Made by a program: the position numbers and the translations under genes. A stretch of 64,000 bases of DNA from Udeniomyces pyricola (Eukaryota; Basidiomycota; Tremellomycetes; Cystofilobasidiales; Mrakiaceae). How positions within the stretch are numbered: the first letter of the stretch is position 1; each line of letters opens with the position of its first letter. Of the stretch, positions 60,550-64,000 are shown one piece after another. Under the pieces are notes generated by a model. The model did not search any database and was not told the origin of the DNA. It was given only the letters and a program-made list of their open reading frames with translations. Location of the stretch: assembly GCA_039545295.1 (NCBI GenBank), contig BCIK01000001.1, positions 1,798,001-1,862,000 of the forward strand. Reading direction: 5' to 3'.

Positions 60550-62759
60550 TTATAGCTTGCGCACTATATCGCTCATGTCGTCAGAGGGTGAAAAAATGTA
60601 TGCCACATCGATCTCCTGCGATCGGTCGATTTCTGACGGCTGTCTCGACATCGACGGCGACGCGTTGCATAGTCCGCTATTGGAATTGAGAATATAGAGC
60701 TGGGCATGATCTTCGTAGAGAGCGGGGTGTGTTCTACAAGTGTTGGTGCCAGACAAGCCGTTCTGTCGATCGCAACAGCCTACAGTCAGTGATGATGATG
60801 ACAGCGTAGAACGAGCTGTAAGCGTGATGAGAGTAGATAGATATCCACAGGAACAAGTCTCACCTTTCCGGCGTTGAAAAAGTCCTCCAGCCCGAGTTCT
60901 TCGTCGCTATCACCTGAATGAGGGGACTTGTTTATGCCCAACCCCTTTTTAATGCGTAACATTTTGTTGACAAGCGAGCTTGGAAGCGATGTGGTGTCGG
61001 TGATAGAAGAAAGCACGCCGGGTCCCATGGGAGGCATTCCGGCCGAGGACTGTTGTGAGCGTTGGGTCATGAGAGGTTGACAGATGGCGAGAAGGCAAGT
61101 GATGGTGCTAGAAGCGGCGCCAATTGTCAACAAATCAATCGAGTACAAATCCGATCCAGTCGTCTTCATGAAACGATTTCATGCTCACTAAAGTTTACCG
61201 AGGATCGTGACAAGTGTGACCGCGATGGTGTATCCTGATTTGCTCAGGTACAACGCGCACGCAACGGTTTGGACCCTGTCGATATGAACGCAGTCACATG
61301 AGCCGTCTATTAGCCAAGAGTCATAGGAAGTTGCGATGAAGACGAGCTGAGGCACGAAAAAGCACACCCACGTCGCCAAGACGGCTCCATTCCTCATCAA
61401 AACAAGGGTAAGACTCCTGACGATCTCGCTAGAACCCGAGAGAGAAGAGGTGGAACGACGAAGCTGAGAGCTCATTGTACCGGAAAGGATCAGGTCAATG
61501 GCCTGCAATTGGGGGACAGCAGTTTATTGATCAGTACGCCTAGACGCCGGCGACATGTCGGATGAGTCCGGCTTGAGACGGTTGACTTACAGCAGACATA
61601 ACGAGGTTGGCTGCGAGAAAAACGGAGAACCAGTCCACGACGCCTGCAGGCGCGAGACGACGGTCCGGGTACTGCCTGGCTTGAACCCAGGAAGAGATGC
61701 CAGCCGCCGCGCCCGTACCAAAACAAAGAATCACTCCCATCCAAAGCACGATGGAATATATGTGGACGTATGCCCGCCGCCACGAACTAAGGCTCTCGAC
61801 TATCTTGATGGATTGCATGAGGAGAACCAAATGGGGAATGCCCATGAGGAAAGGCCTGGTCGGCGGACGACGTGAGAGGAAAAAATGTCAGCCGACGCAA
61901 GAGGGATCACTGTCTCGCGCAAGTTGGAAGTTTGAAATAAGCTGAGGATCAAAGGGGGCGCAGCGCGCAACACGCCCGCGAACGGGACGCACCCGCACAA
62001 ATAGGACATCAACGTCGTAGGCGCGACAGACGCGTAGTGTGCCCAATCTGACGAGAGGCCATCTGTTTGCGATTGCGGTAATAAGAGGGTCCAACAATTC
62101 ATGCCCAGGAGAGACTGACGTCAGCTGAAGGCGTCGCACGGAACCCAGTGCAAGAAAGCAGATCTAGAAGACGGTGCGCAGCAGAATACACGGAGACGAC
62201 CGAACGAACCCAAGAGACGATCCGTCACGTTGAGAGCGCCAGTGATGTTGGAGATGGACTGTACGAGGTTGAGCGCAACGAGCTGGATTGTGCGAAGTGT
62301 ATGTTGTACGGTGAGGTATGCGCAACGAGGCCAGGAGACGGCGGATCGATGGAGTCCGAAGAAATAAAGTGTGGTGAGACACAGCGGGTTCGAACGGGTA
62401 TCAAAGTGAGACAGGGTGCGAGCGGAAGCGTACGACTAGAACGGTTGCCCGTATGAGGCGACGGTGGCTAGGAAAGTCGCGAAAGTACTGGAAGCTCTGC
62501 AGAACCTGTATAGAGTGCACATGGTTCAAAAGAGACGTATAAGGCGAGGGAGGCCAAGGTTGAGCGGGCTGACATGCCGAAAATCGATGCGACCGAAACA
62601 CGCGACACGGCCGACTTACCACGACGCCGAGAAGAAATACGTCGAGAAACACCCCAAGGTAGACGTTTTGCCTATGGGATATGAGCATCAACCAGTCGAG
62701 TTAGTCCGGAGAGAAAACTGGACAGGACCACGAGTCAGAGCCAGCGATGAAGGCTCCAT
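60550..62759 (-). CDS. DUF6534-type multi-pass membrane protein
   Basis: Predicted seven-helix-like membrane protein of a family known to me from basidiomycetes; function unknown. Exons: YLGVFLDVFLLGVV (62610-62660), VLQSFQYFRDFPSHRRLIRA (62450-62510), LCLTTLYFFGLHRSAVSWPR (62330-62390), TIQLVALNLVQSISNITGAL (62240-62300), SIKIVESLSSWRRAYVHIYS with IVLWMGVILCFGTGAAAGIS (61690-61815), DWFSVFLAANLVMSAV (61590-61645), then AIDLILSGTMSSQLRRSTSS and EIVRSLTLVLMRNGAVLATW (61370-61505), the DUF6534 core pattern D-x-L-I-x-x-x-x-x-x-L-x-x-S. The last helices are SGYTIAVTLVTILGKL and LLTIGAASSTITCLLAIC (61090-61240). A Ser/Asp-rich cytosolic tail ends at 60550. The 5' exon order is uncertain; ATG 62759 (MEPSSLALTRGPVQF) is a candidate start. 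Confidence 0.65.
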
Positions 62760-64000
62760 GCGTGCATCGGTTGAGCATAACGAACAGCAGCTGACGGCGT
62801 CCAATGCTCTGGGTTCGGTTAAGGTAAGGGATGACTGGTCGCCTGGACTGGAGCATGAGGCAGATGGGGGGGTTTGATGAATCTGACAAGGAGGATTGTA
62901 GAGGGTGGTGGTGATGATGACGATGACGATGGAGTGAAGGCTAGATGAGAATGCTCGGACGCGTTGAAGGGCGAGAACGAGAGAGCGGTGACCGGTGAGA
63001 TCTGAGACGTGGCCGTGGACAGTGGTTAAGTGGGCGATAGACATATTGCATACAAATAATGCGCGCTAACTAACATACTAACTCGCCACAAGCCAACATG
63101 TTTAGCATCCGAGTCGAGCTCGATCGATCGACGATCGACAATCGCCCACAGCTCGGTTGGCGAGCCGGCGAACGGGTAACATCAAGATCCGATGCCGTCG
63201 GGTTCCGAGACCATCGACCAAGCTGGTAAGAAAGAGTTCAGTGCGCAGCAAATCCATGACGCTACACGCAAACCAAGCTATCGCCAGGCTGACTGTCAGC
63301 CTGGCGAAGGCTTGAAATGAGAAATTATGGGATTTCCAATCACAACAATCACAACCGATCACACCTTGTCAGAACGCATCATGGGTGTTCGGAATCACAA
63401 CTTGTCACAACGAACCACAAGGTGGTAACGCGCCGCTGACAGCCGGTCCCGTGCGCTCACATCTTGTGAAAAGCTGTAAAAAGTGTGTGACTCGAATCGT
63501 TGTCATATCCGCTCACAACCGCCCACAAGACATGTCACAATTGCGTTCCCCGCGGTGCGAGGCTTTGATCTGAAAATTGGAGCCTGGAGCTTAGAGCTTG
63601 AAGCTCCAAGTGCTCGCGCTAATTGCGATTCAACGTAACAACGCGCAGCGCGTCTGAGCATATATATGTTGTTGTTATTCGTGTCTCCTGTGATCCTGTT
63701 GACTTGTTGGTTCTGCAACTGTGGAGGAGTGGCTTGTACGTTGTTTACTTATCGTTAGCAACAATCGAAATCTCGCTTGACCCCGCTGTGCTGTCAAGCT
63801 GTCAAGTCGGCAGCTCAAGTGATTGTACTGGCTTGTAATCGACTGACTGCGCGCGTTGATGCCTCGAATATTGTGATCAATAGACTCAACAACAACATGA
63901 CCCCATCTTCCACCTTGTTCTCTGTGTTCGACACCTCTTGCCTGCGCTCTTTGATCCCTAAGCAGCTCAGCTCCAGCCCTCAGCTCTAGCTTTGCCTCAA
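62760..64000. other. Right-end region without a recognised gene
   Basis: 1.2 kb with only short ORFs. It contains GATGACGATGACGATGG-type repeats near 62915, a cluster of CACAA pentamers (63341-63540) and a small inverted repeat around 63590-63606. It may be promoter sequence of a gene beyond the window. Confidence 0.4.
63341..63540. repeat. Cluster of CACAA pentamers
   Basis: CACAA occurs at 63341, 63350, 63396, 63406, 63416, 63514, 63524 and 63536 on the plus strand, with TTGTG once near 63464. Several are in the context TCACAA(C/T). Confidence 0.65.

Noticed and set aside
62380..62405. GGGTTCGAAC resembling a tRNA T-loop
   Set aside because: No matching acceptor stem or anticodon arm around it, and it lies in the membrane protein gene. 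Similar GGTTCGA strings at 18184 and 36668 also lack a cloverleaf.
63897..63989. ATG-initiated 30-codon ORF at the right edge
   Set aside because: Too short, no similarity, and no evidence that a gene starts here.

Overview
The window is nuclear DNA from a basidiomycete fungus, most likely a Tremellomycetes-type yeast. This rests on dense genes on both strands, many short GT..AG introns (mostly 50-100 bp) that break almost every gene, CT-rich sequence before start codons, a DASH subunit, a class III hybrid histidine kinase, and a DUF6534-type membrane protein, a family I know from basidiomycetes. I saw no transposons, rRNA genes, tRNA genes, CRISPR arrays or prokaryotic features. Exon joins were traced by hand, so most first and last exons carry some uncertainty.

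Layout, left to right: a partial F-box/WD40 protein (minus); a muskelin homologue (minus); DASH subunit DAD3 (plus); a CLC chloride/proton exchanger (plus); an unknown Ser-rich, basic-cluster protein (plus); a cyclophilin (plus) converging on ribulose-phosphate 3-epimerase (minus); a UBP12/USP4-type deubiquitinase (plus) converging on a Bromo_TP histone-fold protein (minus); a dienelactone hydrolase-family protein (plus); the endocytic adaptor SLA1 (plus) converging on an unrecognised coiled-coil, tail-anchored-like protein (minus); the large class III hybrid histidine kinase NIK1 (minus, 9.4 kb); a NOSIP-type U-box/RING protein (minus) divergent from RTF1 (plus); tubulin cofactor B (minus) divergent from a glutaredoxin (plus); an HRT3/FBXO9-type F-box protein (minus) divergent from the splicing factor PRP40 (plus); and a DUF6534 multi-pass membrane protein (minus). 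The last 1.2 kb has no recognisable gene.

The genes are mostly housekeeping and do not form a cluster. Recurrent themes are ubiquitin biology (two F-box proteins, muskelin, a deubiquitinase, NOSIP), transcription and splicing (Bromo_TP, RTF1, PRP40, cyclophilin) and actin/tubulin biology (SLA1, DAD3, cofactor B).

The most unusual signal is the exon structure of NIK1. It contains several microexons of 8-16 nt and one apparent single-codon (3 nt) exon. The phosphoacceptor Asp of the receiver domain lies on a 9-nt microexon that could be skipped in frame, and the codon for the phosphorylated His is itself split by an intron. Splicing could therefore control whether the phosphorelay is functional. 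Other points worth checking are the apparent lack of an AUG start in DAD3, a Ser in place of the usual nucleophilic Cys in the dienelactone hydrolase, a GC-AG intron in the glutaredoxin, and a cluster of CACAA pentamers at the right end.
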